Source: Staphylococcus lugdunensis (GTDB lineage Bacteria; Bacillota; Bacilli; Staphylococcales; Staphylococcaceae). Taken from it: a stretch of DNA of 64,000 bases. Of this stretch, positions 24,191-34,143 are shown in pieces. The DNA lies in assembly GCF_002901705.1 (NCBI RefSeq), contig NZ_PPPV01000016.1:877516-941515 (forward strand), written 5' to 3'. The translations under genes were made by a program, and so were the position numbers. The notes beneath the pieces are model-generated. The model had not been told where the DNA came from and searched no databases. It was given only the letters and a program-made list of their open reading frames with translations. Positions within the stretch are counted from its first letter, which is position 1, and the number at the start of each line of letters is the position of its first letter.

Positions 24191-26071
24191 ATGACACAAA
24201 ATTATGACGTGATTGTTATTGGTGCTGGTCACGCAGGTATTGAAGCAGGTTTAGCTTCTGCGCGTCGTGGCGCTAAAACATTAATGTTAACCATCAATTT
24301 AGATAATATAGCGTTTATGCCATGTAATCCATCAGTTGGTGGGCCAGCAAAGGGTATCGTGGTAAGAGAAATCGATGCGTTAGGTGGCCAAATGGCGAAA
24401 ACAATTGATAAAACACACATTCAAATGCGCATGTTAAACACAGGTAAAGGACCTGCAGTAAGAGCACTACGCGCTCAAGCTGACAAAGTGCTATACCAAC
24501 AAGAAATGAAACGCGTTATTGAAGACGAAGCACATTTAGATATTATGCAAGGTATGGTTGATGATTTAATTATTGAAGATAATGTAGTTAAAGGTGTGCG
24601 TACAAATATTGGTACAGAATATCATGCTAAAGCAGTAGTCATTACTACAGGAACATTTTTACGTGGTGAAATTATTTTAGGAAATATGAAATATTCAAGT
24701 GGGCCGAACCATCAATTGCCATCTATTACGTTAGCAGATAATTTAAGAGAACTCGGCTTTGAAGTAGTTCGTTTTAAAACTGGAACGCCACCACGTGTTA
24801 ATGCGAAAACCATCGATTATTCTAAAACAGAAATTCAACCAGGTGATGATGTAGGTCGAGCATTTAGCTTTGAAACAACGGAATATATTTTAGATCAATT
24901 GCCATGTTGGTTAACTTATACTAATGGCGAAACACATAAAGTCATCGATGATAATTTACATTTATCAGCGATGTATTCAGGTATGATTAAAGGTACAGGA
25001 CCACGCTATTGTCCTTCAATTGAAGATAAGTTTGTGCGCTTTAATGATAAACCACGCCATCAGTTATTCTTAGAGCCAGAAGGTCGCAATACGAATGAAG
25101 TATATGTTCAAGGGTTATCTACAAGCCTTCCTGAACACGTACAACGTCAAATGTTAGAAACCATTCCTGGTCTTGAAAAAGCTGATATGATGCGTGCAGG
25201 TTATGCAATTGAATATGATGCGATTGTGCCAACTCAATTATGGCCTACATTAGAAACGAAAAAGATTAAAAACCTATATACTGCAGGACAAATTAACGGT
25301 ACGTCTGGATATGAAGAAGCGGCTGGCCAAGGTATTATGGCTGGTATTAATGCTGCAGGAAAAGTGCTAGGCACAGGTGAAAAAATTCTAAGTCGTTCAG
25401 ATGCATATATAGGTGTGTTAATTGATGATTTGGTAACTAAAGGTACCAATGAACCATATCGTTTATTAACTTCTCGTGCCGAATATCGCTTATTACTTCG
25501 TCATGATAATGCTGATTTACGCTTGACTGACATAGGCTATGAATTAGGTATGATTTCTGAAGCACGCTATGCACGTTTTAATGAAAAACGTCAACAAATT
25601 CAAGATGAAATTGACCGTTTAACTCATATTCGCATTAAACCAAATGCACATACGCAATCTGTGATTGAAGCACATGGAGGTTCTCAGCTTAAAGATGGTA
25701 TTCTAGCTATTGATTTATTACGTCGTCCTGAAATGACGTATGATACTATTTTAGAAATTTTAGGAGAAGCACATCAATTGCCTGAAGCAGTTGCTGAACA
25801 AGTTGAAATACAAACAAAATATGAAGGTTATATCAATAAATCGTTACAACAAGTAGAAAAAGTGAAACGTATGGAACAAAAGAAAATTCCAGAAGACTTG
25901 GATTATAGTAAAGTCGATAGTTTGGCAACGGAAGCACGTGAAAAATTAGCCAAGGTTAAACCATTGAATATCGCACAAGCATCACGTATTTCAGGTGTTA
26001 ATCCTGCAGATATTTCAATTTTACTTGTGTATTTAGAACAAGGTAAGTTGCAAAGGGTGAAAAGCGAATGA
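24191..26071 (+). CDS. mnmG: tRNA uridine-5-carboxymethylaminomethyl modification enzyme MnmG
   Basis: FAD-dependent partner of MnmE. 626 residues with the N-terminal dinucleotide-binding motif [11 protein letters not shown], the conserved [10 protein letters not shown] and the second motif [17 protein letters not shown]. The C-terminal helical domain binds MnmE and tRNA. GGGAGG precedes the ATG. Its stop overlaps the rsmG start (ATGA), indicating coupling. Confidence 0.97.
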   Translation: MTQNYDVIVIGAGHAGIEAGLASARRGAKTLMLTINLDNIAFMPCNPSVGGPAKGIVVREIDALGGQMAKTIDKTHIQMRMLNTGKGPAVRALRAQADKVLYQQEMKRVIEDEAHLDIMQGMVDDLIIEDNVVKGVRTNIGTEYHAKAVVITTGTFLRGEIILGNMKYSSGPNHQLPSITLADNLRELGFEVVRFKTGTPPRVNAKTIDYSKTEIQPGDDVGRAFSFETTEYILDQLPCWLTYTNGETHKVIDDNLHLSAMYSGMIKGTGPRYCPSIEDKFVRFNDKPRHQLFLEPEGRNTNEVYVQGLSTSLPEHVQRQMLETIPGLEKADMMRAGYAIEYDAIVPTQLWPTLETKKIKNLYTAGQINGTSGYEEAAGQGIMAGINAAGKVLGTGEKILSRSDAYIGVLIDDLVTKGTNEPYRLLTSRAEYRLLLRHDNADLRLTDIGYELGMISEARYARFNEKRQQIQDEIDRLTHIRIKPNAHTQSVIEAHGGSQLKDGILAIDLLRRPEMTYDTILEILGEAHQLPEAVAEQVEIQTKYEGYINKSLQQVEKVKRMEQKKIPEDLDYSKVDSLATEAREKLAKVKPLNIAQASRISGVNPADISILLVYLEQGKLQRVKSE

Positions 26072-26790
26072 ACGCTGTAAAATGGTTAACTGAGAAATTA
26101 AAAGAACATGATATTTTATTGACTGAAAAACAACAAGCACAATTTCAAACGTATTATCAATTACTTGTTGAGTGGAATGAAAAGATGAATTTAACAAGTA
26201 TTACCGATGAACATGATGTTTATTTAAAACATTTCTATGATTCTATTACACCAAGTTTTTATCATGATTTTAATCAACCATTAACTGTTTGTGATGTTGG
26301 TGCAGGAGCTGGTTTTCCTAGCATTCCATTAAAAATCGTTTATCCAGCTTTGAAAGTTACAATTGTTGATTCACTGAATAAGCGCATTCAATTTCTTAAT
26401 CATTTAGCTAGTGAGCTAGAATTACAAGATGTTAGCTTTATTCATGATCGTGCAGAAACCTTTGGTAAAGGTGTCTACAGGGAGTCTTATGATATTGTAA
26501 CAGCAAGGGCTGTGGCTCGTTTAACGGTACTTAGTGAATTATGCTTACCTCTTGTGAAAAAAGGTGGGCAGTTTATTGCATTGAAGTCTTCAAAAGGTGG
26601 CGAAGAACTGGAAGAAGCGCAATTTGCTATTAACGTTTTAGGTGGTAAATTAGCAACGACATTCAATTTTGACTTACCTGAAAATGCTGGTGAAAGACAA
26701 ATGATTGTTATCGATAAACAACGACAAACAGCTAAAAAGTATCCGAGAAAACCTGGTACACCTAATAAATCTCCTTTACTTGAAAAATAA
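26068..26790 (+). CDS. rsmG: 16S rRNA (guanine527-N7) methyltransferase
   Basis: Methylates G527 of 16S rRNA; its loss gives low-level streptomycin resistance in several bacteria. 240 residues with the Rossmann SAM-binding motif [15 protein letters not shown] and the LNKRIQFL acid-loop region. A basic tail ([18 protein letters not shown]) is typical. It is the third gene of the mnmE-mnmG-rsmG series. Confidence 0.96.
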   Translation: MNAVKWLTEKLKEHDILLTEKQQAQFQTYYQLLVEWNEKMNLTSITDEHDVYLKHFYDSITPSFYHDFNQPLTVCDVGAGAGFPSIPLKIVYPALKVTIVDSLNKRIQFLNHLASELELQDVSFIHDRAETFGKGVYRESYDIVTARAVARLTVLSELCLPLVKKGGQFIALKSSKGGEELEEAQFAINVLGGKLATTFNFDLPENAGERQMIVIDKQRQTAKKYPRKPGTPNKSPLLEK

Positions 26791-26832
26791 AACAGATTAA
26801 AATAACCTCAAATGAGAAGGAGCGAATGGATA

Positions 26833-27672
26833 ATGAAAAAGCCTTTTTCAAAATTATTTGGTTTAAAAAATAAAGAAGACATTGTTGGCTATATTGAAGA
26901 AGATCGCAATTCTAATGTTGAATCCATTCAAATTGAACGTATTGTGCCTAATCGTTATCAACCACGACAGGTTTTTGACCCTAGTAAATTAAAAGAACTT
27001 GCTGAATCGATTGATGAACATGGTTTGTTACAACCCATTGTTGTAAGACCAATTGAAGAGCACATGTATGAAATTATTGCTGGAGAACGACGTTTTAGGG
27101 CATTGCAATCGTTACAAAAATCACATGCTGATGTCATTATTCGTGACATGAGTGATGAGGAAACGGCCGTAGTTGCTTTAATTGAAAATATTCAGAGAGA
27201 GAACTTATCTGTAGTAGAAGAAGCGGAAGCCTATAAAAAACTACTTGAAATAGGTAATACAACACAAAGTGAATTAGCTAAGAGTTTGGGGAAAAGCCAA
27301 AGCTTTATTGCCAATAAGTTACGTCTTTTGAAATTAGCACCTAAAGTTATCGTGCGCCTTAGAGAAGGTAAAATTACTGAACGACATGCACGAGCAGTCT
27401 TACCTCTGTCTAATGAAGCACAAGAACAGCTCATTGAACAAGTCATTCAACAAAAGCTTAATGTTAAACAAACAGAAGCACGAGTGAAGCAACAAGTAGG
27501 ACCAGAAAAGGTTACAGCACAAACATTTCAGTTTTCGCATGATTTAACGCAAGCTAGGGATGAAGTGGGTAAGAGCATCCAAGCAATCGAACAGTCAGGT
27601 ATTCGAGTAGAACATCGTGATAAAGATCACGATGATTACTATGAAATTAAAATCAAAATATATAAACACTAG
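26833..27672 (+). CDS. noc: Nucleoid occlusion protein Noc (ParB family)
   Basis: DNA-binding CTPase-fold protein that blocks division over the nucleoid. The chosen ATG gives 279 residues (MKKPFSKLFGLKNKEDIV), with an N-terminal basic amphipathic segment that in Noc anchors it to membrane. The ParB motifs GERRFRAL and ENIQRENLS are present, followed by the helix-turn-helix TQSELAKSLGKSQSFIANKLRLL. Position after rsmG is standard. Noc rather than Spo0J is inferred from this place and the N-terminus. Confidence 0.93.
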   Translation: MKKPFSKLFGLKNKEDIVGYIEEDRNSNVESIQIERIVPNRYQPRQVFDPSKLKELAESIDEHGLLQPIVVRPIEEHMYEIIAGERRFRALQSLQKSHADVIIRDMSDEETAVVALIENIQRENLSVVEEAEAYKKLLEIGNTTQSELAKSLGKSQSFIANKLRLLKLAPKVIVRLREGKITERHARAVLPLSNEAQEQLIEQVIQQKLNVKQTEARVKQQVGPEKVTAQTFQFSHDLTQARDEVGKSIQAIEQSGIRVEHRDKDHDDYYEIKIKIYKH

Positions 27673-27704
27673 ATAACACAGATTGGGATATCGTTCCAAG
27701 AAAC

Positions 27705-27752
27705 ATAAGCCAGTAAATGAGTTTACAAAAATTCATTTACTGGCTTATTTGT
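27705..27752 (+). terminator. Terminator downstream of noc
   Basis: ATAAGCCAGTAAATGA pairs perfectly with TCATTTACTGGCTTAT around a 12-base loop, followed by TTGTTT. It marks the end of the conserved origin block. Positions 27753-28035 are AT-rich and hold nothing I recognise. Confidence 0.92.
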
Positions 27753-28035
27753 TTATAATACTTTGTATTAGCATGTCTTTTTATATCAAATTATGTTTAA
27801 AAATAAAGCATATTTGCATCATTTAATAAACGTCACTTAACTAAATGAACACGGTGTTTTATGTATCAAAGGCAACATCCGTTATGAATAGAACTTTCAG
27901 CTTTAATACCTTTAAATAATATTTCTTAACATATTAATGAGAGTGTGGAAATCGTACTCGAAGAAAAGATTTTGGTGTTTCAATGATATTTCGTTGTAGT
28001 TAAATCCCTAACTGTTTTTATTTTCATTTGCCCTG

Positions 28036-28091
28036 TTTACAATTTAGAAATTACGATTTATATTAATAGTAAACGGTACGTTTCGTTTTAC
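28036..28091 (+). promoter_or_regulatory. Promoter with overlapping TetR-type operator
   Basis: TTTACA (28036-28041), a 17-base spacer and TATATT (28059-28064) form a good sigma-A promoter. Directly downstream, at the expected transcription start, lies AAACG-GTA-CGTTT (28071-28083) inside a wider imperfect palindrome from GTAAAC to GTTTTAC (28069-28091). The regulator encoded third in the operon is the natural candidate to bind it (inference). Confidence 0.6.
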
Positions 28092-28117
28092 AATAAAATG
28101 TCAAAGAAGGGAAAAGA

Positions 28118-28471
28118 TTGTTTAGTATTTCTAGTGCTATTCTACACTTTGTTATCGGTGGTTTTGCAGTGGCATTTGCATCGATTATGTCAGAAAAAAT
28201 TGGAGGTAAGTTAGGAGGAATTATCGCTACACTGCCGGCAGTCTATTTAGCAGCAATCATTGCATTGGCAATTGATCATCGTGGTGAAGAACTTGTCAAA
28301 ATGTCTATGCATTTGAGTACAGGTGCAATTATTGGTATTGCTTCTTGTATATTAACAGTGGCATTAACATCTATCTATATAAGTAAGAAAGGTTATGTTA
28401 AAGGTAGCATTTTTGCACTTGTTTGTTGGTTTATTATTTCAGTTGCCATCTTTTTAGTAAAACACATTTAA
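28118..28471 (+). CDS. Small four-TM membrane protein, DUF3147-like (first of pair)
   Basis: A 117-residue, very hydrophobic protein with about four membrane segments. It shares GGI-ATLPAV and a following histidine/charged stretch (HRGEELVKMSMHLSTGAIIG) with its neighbour, so the two are tandem paralogues and may form a heteromer. The start is TTG with GAAGGG seven bases upstream; no in-frame ATG is available. I believe this is the DUF3147 family, of unknown function, but that name is from memory. First gene of a three-gene operon ending in a TetR regulator. Confidence 0.75.
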   Translation: MFSISSAILHFVIGGFAVAFASIMSEKIGGKLGGIIATLPAVYLAAIIALAIDHRGEELVKMSMHLSTGAIIGIASCILTVALTSIYISKKGYVKGSIFALVCWFIISVAIFLVKHI

Positions 28472-28490
28472 ATTTGGAGGCTTTCGTAAC

Positions 28491-28886
28491 ATGAAACTTG
28501 CTGTAATTAAATTTTTAGTTGGTGGCACGGCAGTCTTATTAAGCTATATTGTATCTGTCGTTTTGCCATGGAAAGAATTTGGAGGTATCTTTGCGACCTT
28601 ACCGGCAGTCTTTTTAGTATCATTATTTATTACGGGTATGCAATTTGGTGATGAAGTAGCCATGCATGTGAGTCGTGGTGCTATTTTTGGTATGACGGGT
28701 GTCTTATGTAGTATTATCGCAACATGGGCCATGCTCAACTATACACATCAGTGGCTATTAAGTGTTATTATTGGTTTCATAGTTTGGTTTGTAAGTGCAT
28801 TTTTAATATTTGAGTTAGTTGAATTTATAGCACGTAAAAGAAGGGAACGACATGGCTGGAAGACCAAAGAATCCAACGATAGATAA
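28491..28886 (+). CDS. Small four-TM membrane protein, DUF3147-like (second of pair)
   Basis: 131 residues, about four membrane segments, with GGIFATLPAVFLVSLF aligned to the same motif in the previous gene and a basic C-terminal tail (ARKRRERHGWKTKESNDR). GGAGG lies ten bases before the ATG. The last 35 bases overlap the start of the tetR gene in another frame, so the tail may have arisen by extension into it. Function unknown; paired small-subunit arrangement would fit a small transporter. Confidence 0.78.
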   Translation: MKLAVIKFLVGGTAVLLSYIVSVVLPWKEFGGIFATLPAVFLVSLFITGMQFGDEVAMHVSRGAIFGMTGVLCSIIATWAMLNYTHQWLLSVIIGFIVWFVSAFLIFELVEFIARKRRERHGWKTKESNDR

Positions 28887-29397
28887 AAAGATTTTTAGTG
28901 AAATTGAACGTTTGTTAGAAATGTCACACTACGGTGAGATTACGATAGAGCAAATTGCAGAAAATACTGGTGTATCGAAGGCAACGATTTATAGACGATG
29001 GAAAGATAAAGCATCCATTATTATCGATATGTTTGTTACGCATACACGTGATATTACGTTTAATCATATAAATTTATATGATGCATTGTTTGCTTTTGCC
29101 ACACAAATCATGGCTATTTATAAGACGAATTTAGGAAGAGCTGTGATTGAGATATTAGTCAGTTCTAAGCAATCTGAGGCTAGAGGATTATTTATGAAAG
29201 GTTACTTTGAAAGTAATCGGCGAAATTTTAAAGAGATGATTGCACCTTATCTTAATGAAGAAGACCAAGATTTAATGATTGATTTAGTATTTTCACCCAT
29301 TTATTTTAATATCTTAATTAAGCCTCAAGAGTTAGATGAGCATTATATTCAACGGTTATTAAAGCGTTTGCTTAAGGCCTATGATATTGAGCAATAA
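28852..29397 (+). CDS. TetR family transcriptional regulator
   Basis: 181 residues with an N-terminal TetR helix-turn-helix (ITIEQIAENTGVSKATIYRRWKDKASII) and a helical ligand-binding domain. Start overlaps the preceding membrane-protein gene by 35 bases, so it is probably translated from the same message. AAGGGAACG lies upstream. It likely represses its own operon through the palindrome at 28069-28091. Its ligand is unknown; the paired membrane proteins may export it. Confidence 0.9.
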   Translation: MAGRPKNPTIDKKIFSEIERLLEMSHYGEITIEQIAENTGVSKATIYRRWKDKASIIIDMFVTHTRDITFNHINLYDALFAFATQIMAIYKTNLGRAVIEILVSSKQSEARGLFMKGYFESNRRNFKEMIAPYLNEEDQDLMIDLVFSPIYFNILIKPQELDEHYIQRLLKRLLKAYDIEQ

Positions 29398-29406
29398 CGA
29401 TTTTAA

Positions 29407-29555
29407 CAGTTTGGGACATCATTATGTTTTAGACTATGAACGATATATTGGCAGTAGTTGACTGATTTGAAAATACGTTTATACTAAGCTTTTTCAATCC
29501 TGGTCAACCTTGCTGGGGCGGGACTACGAATTCCTAATGAATTCAGTCCCGCTCA
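29407..29555 (+). repeat. Dispersed intergenic repeat, copy 2
   Basis: Full-length copy from CAGTTTGGGACATCATTAT to CAGTCCCGCTC. The long hairpin lies at about 29448-29512 (GGCAGTAGTTGACT against TGGTCAACCTTGC) and the second hairpin at about 29516-29553 (GGCGGGACT...AGTCCCGC). It separates the tetR operon from the polyol cluster. The rest of the 301-base gap holds the cre site. Confidence 0.9.
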
Positions 29556-29582
29556 CATTTTTATTTAACAAACTAATAATTA

Positions 29583-29596
29583 TTGAAATCGTTTAC
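29583..29596 (+). promoter_or_regulatory. Catabolite-responsive element (cre) upstream of polyol cluster
   Basis: TGAAATCGTTTACA matches the CcpA consensus TGWAANCGNTNWCA at every position. It lies about 105 bases upstream of the dehydrogenase ATG. This predicts repression of the cluster by preferred sugars. Confidence 0.75.
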
Positions 29597-29698
29597 ATAA
29601 TATATTCATAATGCTAGCATTAACTTAGCAATCTTGTGGAAAATCAAACATCGAGATATCGACATAAATGTAACAACAAAACAATGAGGTGGATAAAG

Positions 29699-30778
29699 AT
29701 GGATCATGAAATTCCTAGAAAGATGAAAGTGGCAGTGTTAAATGAACCGTACGATATTGAAATTAAAGAAGTGAATGTGCCAGAACTTGGGCCGCATGAT
29801 GTATTGGTACAAATGTTAGCAGTTGGTGTATGTGGCTCTGATGTGCATTATTATGCTCATGGTAGTGTCGGTGAATTTGTAGTTGAAGCACCACTTATTT
29901 TAGGACATGAATGCGCTGGAAAAGTAGCAGCTGTAGGCAGTGATGTAACGCATTTTAAACCTGGAGATCGAGTGGCAGTTGAACCGGGTGTGCCATGTGG
30001 AACATGTGAATATTGTAAAACCGGAAAATATAATTTGTGCCCAGACGTTGTATTTCTCGCAACACCTCCTGTTGACGGGGCATTTACGGAATATTTGAAG
30101 CATCCAGAAGATTACTTATTCCATATTCCAGACACATTGAGCTATGAACAAGCAACCCTGAATGAACCATTGTCAGTTGGTATACAAGCTTGTCGTCGAG
30201 CAAATATTCAACCAGGATCATCTGTAGTGATAATGGGAATGGGACCTGTGGGATTAATGACGGTTGTCGCGGCCAAAGCCTTTGGAGCTACTCAAATTAT
30301 CGTATCTGATATGGAACAAAATCGTTTAGATGAAGCACTAAAATTAGGGGCAACAACAACTATTAATGTCAAAGACGAAGATGTTAATCAACGAATAAAT
30401 GAATTAACACAGCAACATGGTGTTGACTACGCAATTGAGACAGCAGGAAATCAAATTGCCTTACGCAGTGCTTTAGCAGCATTAAAAAATGGTGGTACTC
30501 TAGCAGCGGTAGGTTTAGCTCAAGAGGCGGATAATCCTCTTAATATTCCTTTTATTACCAATCATGAAATAAACCTTGTTGGTATTTTTAGATATGCAAA
30601 TACGTATGATACAGGCATTCAAATTTTAAGTCATACTGATGCAGATTTAAATTCTATGTTTACACATCAATATCCTTTGTCAGAAACAAAAGCAGCAATG
30701 GAGCGTGCAAGAACAGATAAATCTGGTTCGTTAAAAGTGATTGTATATCCAAATGGTATCGAAGCAGCCAAATTATAA
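29699..30778 (+). CDS. Zinc-dependent polyol dehydrogenase (sorbitol/xylitol dehydrogenase family)
   Basis: Oxidises a polyol to a ketose with NAD+, by family. The chosen ATG gives 359 residues and has GAGGTGG six bases upstream; a 21-codon extension is rejected. Catalytic zinc ligands are visible in VCGSDVHYY and GHECAGKV, the structural-zinc cysteines in PCGTCEYCKTGKYNLC, and the Rossmann motif in VVIMGMGPVGLM. The first gene of a polyol cluster, it is separated from the kinase by a repeat element. Xylitol, sorbitol or an arabitol are possible substrates. Confidence 0.88.
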   Translation: MDHEIPRKMKVAVLNEPYDIEIKEVNVPELGPHDVLVQMLAVGVCGSDVHYYAHGSVGEFVVEAPLILGHECAGKVAAVGSDVTHFKPGDRVAVEPGVPCGTCEYCKTGKYNLCPDVVFLATPPVDGAFTEYLKHPEDYLFHIPDTLSYEQATLNEPLSVGIQACRRANIQPGSSVVIMGMGPVGLMTVVAAKAFGATQIIVSDMEQNRLDEALKLGATTTINVKDEDVNQRINELTQQHGVDYAIETAGNQIALRSALAALKNGGTLAAVGLAQEADNPLNIPFITNHEINLVGIFRYANTYDTGIQILSHTDADLNSMFTHQYPLSETKAAMERARTDKSGSLKVIVYPNGIEAAKL

Positions 30779-30795
30779 ATTTAGAGATAAATATT

Positions 30796-30944
30796 CAGTT
30801 TGGGACATCATTATATTTTAGACTATGAACGATATATTGGCAGTAGTTGACGGGATTGAAAATATGATTATACCAATATTTTTTCACTTCTAGTCAACTG
30901 TGCTAGGATGGGACAGAATTCATCATGAATACTATCCCACTCAC
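30796..30944 (+). repeat. Dispersed intergenic repeat, copy 3
   Basis: Divergent copy inside the polyol cluster, between the dehydrogenase and kinase genes. In the second hairpin the usual GCGGGA/TCCCGC stem is replaced by ATGGGA/TCCCAC, so a C-G pair of the other copies has become T-A on both sides. Confidence 0.88.
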
Positions 30945-31168
30945 GGATATATCATTATTGATAAGGTTATACATTGTTATGCAATATAGCAGTATAGCCT
31001 TATTGTTTTTTAGTTTTAAGATATATTTTTGAAAATTCTATTTAATATTTTCTAATAAAGTTAGAAATATTGAACTTTTAGCATAAAGTTGTTATTTTAT
31101 TCAAAATTAACTATGAAATACATGTTATTTTCCTATGGTTGTAAAATAAATTGTGTTAGCATTGTAAA

Positions 31169-31182
31169 TGGTAACGGTTTCA
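31169..31182 (+). promoter_or_regulatory. Possible cre site upstream of the FGGY kinase
   Basis: TGGTAACGGTTTCA has the CG centre and TTTCA right half of a cre but two mismatches on the left. It lies 26 bases upstream of the kinase ATG. Positions 30945-31168 are AT-rich and presumably contain a promoter that I cannot place firmly. Confidence 0.45.
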
Positions 31183-31207
31183 TAAAATGTGAAAAGGAGG
31201 GTTGTTA

Positions 31208-32809
31208 ATGAATATTGAAGAAACAAAACGCTTTATTGAAGCGGGTCATCTTTCCGTAGGCATTGAATTTGGATCGACAAGAATTAAGACGGTAGCCATT
31301 GATGATGATTTTAATACAATAGCTACGGGCTCATTTGAATGGGAAAATAGTTTTGACAATGGCTATTGGACTTATTCCATGAATGATGCATGGGTTGGTT
31401 TACAAAAAAGTTATGGTGAAATGACACGATACGTTAAAGATACATATGATACGACTGTTAATCAAATAGCGTCATTAGGTATTAGTGGCATGATGCATGG
31501 TTATTTAGTATTTGATGAACATGATGATTTACTTGTACCTTTTAGAACATGGCGTAACAATAATGCGAATGAAGCAGCTACGGTATTACGTGAAGATTTT
31601 AATGTTAATATTCCCGAGCGTTGGAGTATCGCACAACTTTTTCAATCAGCGATGGAGACAGAACCCCATGTCGAACGTGTAAGATATATGACGACATTAG
31701 CGGGTTATATTCATTGGTATTTAACCGATGAAAAAGTGATTGGTATTGGTGATGCTTCCGGAATGTTTCCAATTGATAGTCAACGGCTAGATTATCGTCA
31801 AGATTTAATGAACCGCTTTAATAAGTTATTTGCGCAGCGTGGTTATAACCAAAAGATTGGTGACATTTTACCTCGTGTTGTCGTAGCAGGTGAGTCTGCT
31901 GGTAGACTAACTGAAACAGGTGCAAAATTAATTGATCCAAATGGTGAGTTGCAGGCAGGATGTCCTCTTTGTGCCCCTGAGGGAGACGCAGCAACAGGTA
32001 TGGTTGCAACGAATAGTGTAGCACCGCGTACAGGTAATGTTTCAGCAGGTACAAGTATCTTCTCAATGATTGTGTTAGAACAACCTATTCAACGTGTTTA
32101 TCCAGAAGTAGATATTGTGACGACGCCAGATGGTTATGAGGTAGCCATGATTCATGCGAATAATTGCACGTCTGATATTAACCTATGGATAAATCTTTTT
32201 GAAGAAGTATTACAAACGATGGGCGTCAATTACGACAAAAATGAGCTTTTTACAAAAGTTTTTGAAAGCGCTTTAAACGGAGAGGATAACCTGGGAAATT
32301 TATTATCTTATGGCTATATCTCTGGGGAATTCATTACCGATGTACCTCAAGGTTATCCTATGTTAGTGCGGTCGGTAGATAGTAACTTTAATTTAGCAAA
32401 CTTAATGAAAACGCATATTTATAGCGCATTCAGTACGTTGAAAATTGGCGTTGATTTATTGAAAGAAAATGAAAATATTACTATAGATTCTATGCTTGGT
32501 CACGGTGGTATTTTTAAAACTGAAAAGGTTGCGCAAACGTTTTTAGCAGCAGCGCTTGAAACAAATGTACGTGTCATGCAAACGGCAAGTGAAGGCGGTG
32601 CATGGGGCATTGCAGTATTAGCACAATATTTAAAAGACCAACGCAATAGTGATTTAGCCACTTATTTAAGCAACTATGCGTTTAAGAATACGACGTCTGT
32701 TGCTATTGAGCCAACTGCTGCAGAAGTGGAAAGTTTTCGAATGTATACTGAACGTTTCAAGCAAGGTATTCCACTTGAAAAATTAGCAGCAAAAAAATTC
32801 GGAATGTAA
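31208..32809 (+). CDS. FGGY-family carbohydrate kinase (pentulose kinase)
   Basis: Phosphorylates a ketose, probably xylulose or ribulose. 533 residues from the ATG, which has AAAGGAGGG upstream; an in-frame TTG six bases earlier is rejected. The N-terminal phosphate motif is VGIEFGSTRIKTVAID, substrate-region GISGMMHG follows, and the second ATPase half shows GNVSAGTSIFSM and GHGGIFKTE. The length is closer to the ribulokinase/long xylulokinase group than to the usual 490-residue XylB. The exact sugar is inferred from neighbours only. Confidence 0.88.
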   Translation: MNIEETKRFIEAGHLSVGIEFGSTRIKTVAIDDDFNTIATGSFEWENSFDNGYWTYSMNDAWVGLQKSYGEMTRYVKDTYDTTVNQIASLGISGMMHGYLVFDEHDDLLVPFRTWRNNNANEAATVLREDFNVNIPERWSIAQLFQSAMETEPHVERVRYMTTLAGYIHWYLTDEKVIGIGDASGMFPIDSQRLDYRQDLMNRFNKLFAQRGYNQKIGDILPRVVVAGESAGRLTETGAKLIDPNGELQAGCPLCAPEGDAATGMVATNSVAPRTGNVSAGTSIFSMIVLEQPIQRVYPEVDIVTTPDGYEVAMIHANNCTSDINLWINLFEEVLQTMGVNYDKNELFTKVFESALNGEDNLGNLLSYGYISGEFITDVPQGYPMLVRSVDSNFNLANLMKTHIYSAFSTLKIGVDLLKENENITIDSMLGHGGIFKTEKVAQTFLAAALETNVRVMQTASEGGAWGIAVLAQYLKDQRNSDLATYLSNYAFKNTTSVAIEPTAAEVESFRMYTERFKQGIPLEKLAAKKFGM

Positions 32810-32844
32810 AAGTTTAAACAAAATAATGAAAGTGGGATGGAAAC

Positions 32845-34140
32845 GTGGTTAATAAGATACAAAGTCAGCAAACAGAGCGTCAATTTTTAGGCTTACCAAT
32901 GGTACTTATTTGGGGCTATGTTGCAGTGGCTATTTTTATGACGGGTGATGGTGTTGAGCAAGCGTTCTTGTCTAAATATATTGGGAGTCTAGGATTTAGT
33001 AGCTCAGAAGCTGGTAGAGTACTGGCTGTTTATGGCTTGGTTGTGGCTATCGCATCATGGTTATCAGGTGTGTTAGCAGAAATATTTAGCCCAAGACGTA
33101 TCATGACATTTGCCTTTATTATTTGGATTATCTTTCATGTAGGATTTCTAGTGTTTGGTTTAGAACAACAAAACTATGCGATGATGCTTATCATGTATGG
33201 CATCCGCGGTTTTGCTTATCCAATGTTTATTTATAGCTTTGTCGTATGGATTACATATTCTTCACCTGCCTATAAACTCGCATCCGCGATGGGTTGGTTC
33301 TGGGCGATGTATTCTATAGGTATTGGTGTATTAGGTTCATATTTACCAAGCTTTACGATTCCATTTATTGGAGAGTTGGGTTCATTATGGTTATCAATTG
33401 TATTTATTCTAGTTGGTGGACTCATTGCAACGTTCTTGGTGAAAGATAAAAAAGGTGAAGACGTTGAAGCAAAGCGTATGACGACAAAAGAAATGTTTGC
33501 AGAATTTGGTCGAGGAATCACGCTTCTAGGTAATAAGCAAGTAGCTATTGCTTTTGTGGTGCGGATTATTAACCAATTATCGCTATTTGGCTTAGTTGCT
33601 TTTTTACCGCGTGTATATACTGATGAATTCGGCTTTACAACATCTGAATGGCTACGCGTATGGGGACTGATGTATTTTATCACAATCTTCACTAACTTAT
33701 TCTGGGGTGTTGTCGGTGATAAAATTGGCTGGGTGCGCCAAGTGCGTTGGTTCGGTTGTATTGGCATGGCCTTATCAACTTTAGCCTTCTATTATTTGCC
33801 ATCGTGGAGTGGTCCAAACATCTTTGTGACGACATTAATAGCGTTAATGTTAGGTTTCGCAGTGGCGGCATATGTACCGATGTCAGCTATTTTCCCAACA
33901 TTAGTGCCGGAACATAAGGGTGCGGCAGTATCTGTACATAACCTGGCTGCAGGATTAAGTAATTTTTGTGGTCCTGCGATAGCAAGTGTCACATTAATGT
34001 TTACTACAGAAAAAGTAACTATTTGGGTCTATGCCATTCTTTATATCATAGGCTTCATCTTGACATTCTTTATGAAAGTGCAGCAACCAACGAAAGAAGT
34101 AGAAATAACAAATCAAGTACAAACGAATGAAGGAGTGTAA
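32845..34140 (+). CDS. Polyol permease, MFS (RbtT/DalT/CsbX type)
   Basis: 431 residues with twelve predicted membrane segments. The N-terminal segment FMTGDGVEQAFLSKYIGSLGFSSSEAG is characteristic of the ribitol/arabitol permease group (RbtT, DalT, CsbX). It likely imports the cluster's polyol by proton symport. The start is GTG after AGTGGGATGG. The stop lies three bases before the short-chain dehydrogenase ATG, so the two are co-translated. Confidence 0.88.
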   Translation: MVNKIQSQQTERQFLGLPMVLIWGYVAVAIFMTGDGVEQAFLSKYIGSLGFSSSEAGRVLAVYGLVVAIASWLSGVLAEIFSPRRIMTFAFIIWIIFHVGFLVFGLEQQNYAMMLIMYGIRGFAYPMFIYSFVVWITYSSPAYKLASAMGWFWAMYSIGIGVLGSYLPSFTIPFIGELGSLWLSIVFILVGGLIATFLVKDKKGEDVEAKRMTTKEMFAEFGRGITLLGNKQVAIAFVVRIINQLSLFGLVAFLPRVYTDEFGFTTSEWLRVWGLMYFITIFTNLFWGVVGDKIGWVRQVRWFGCIGMALSTLAFYYLPSWSGPNIFVTTLIALMLGFAVAAYVPMSAIFPTLVPEHKGAAVSVHNLAAGLSNFCGPAIASVTLMFTTEKVTIWVYAILYIIGFILTFFMKVQQPTKEVEITNQVQTNEGV

Positions 34141-34143
34141 TTT

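Noticed and set aside
27753..28035. A small gene or RNA in the gap after noc
   Set aside because: No open frame with a ribosome site and no stable hairpin other than the noc terminator could be supported.
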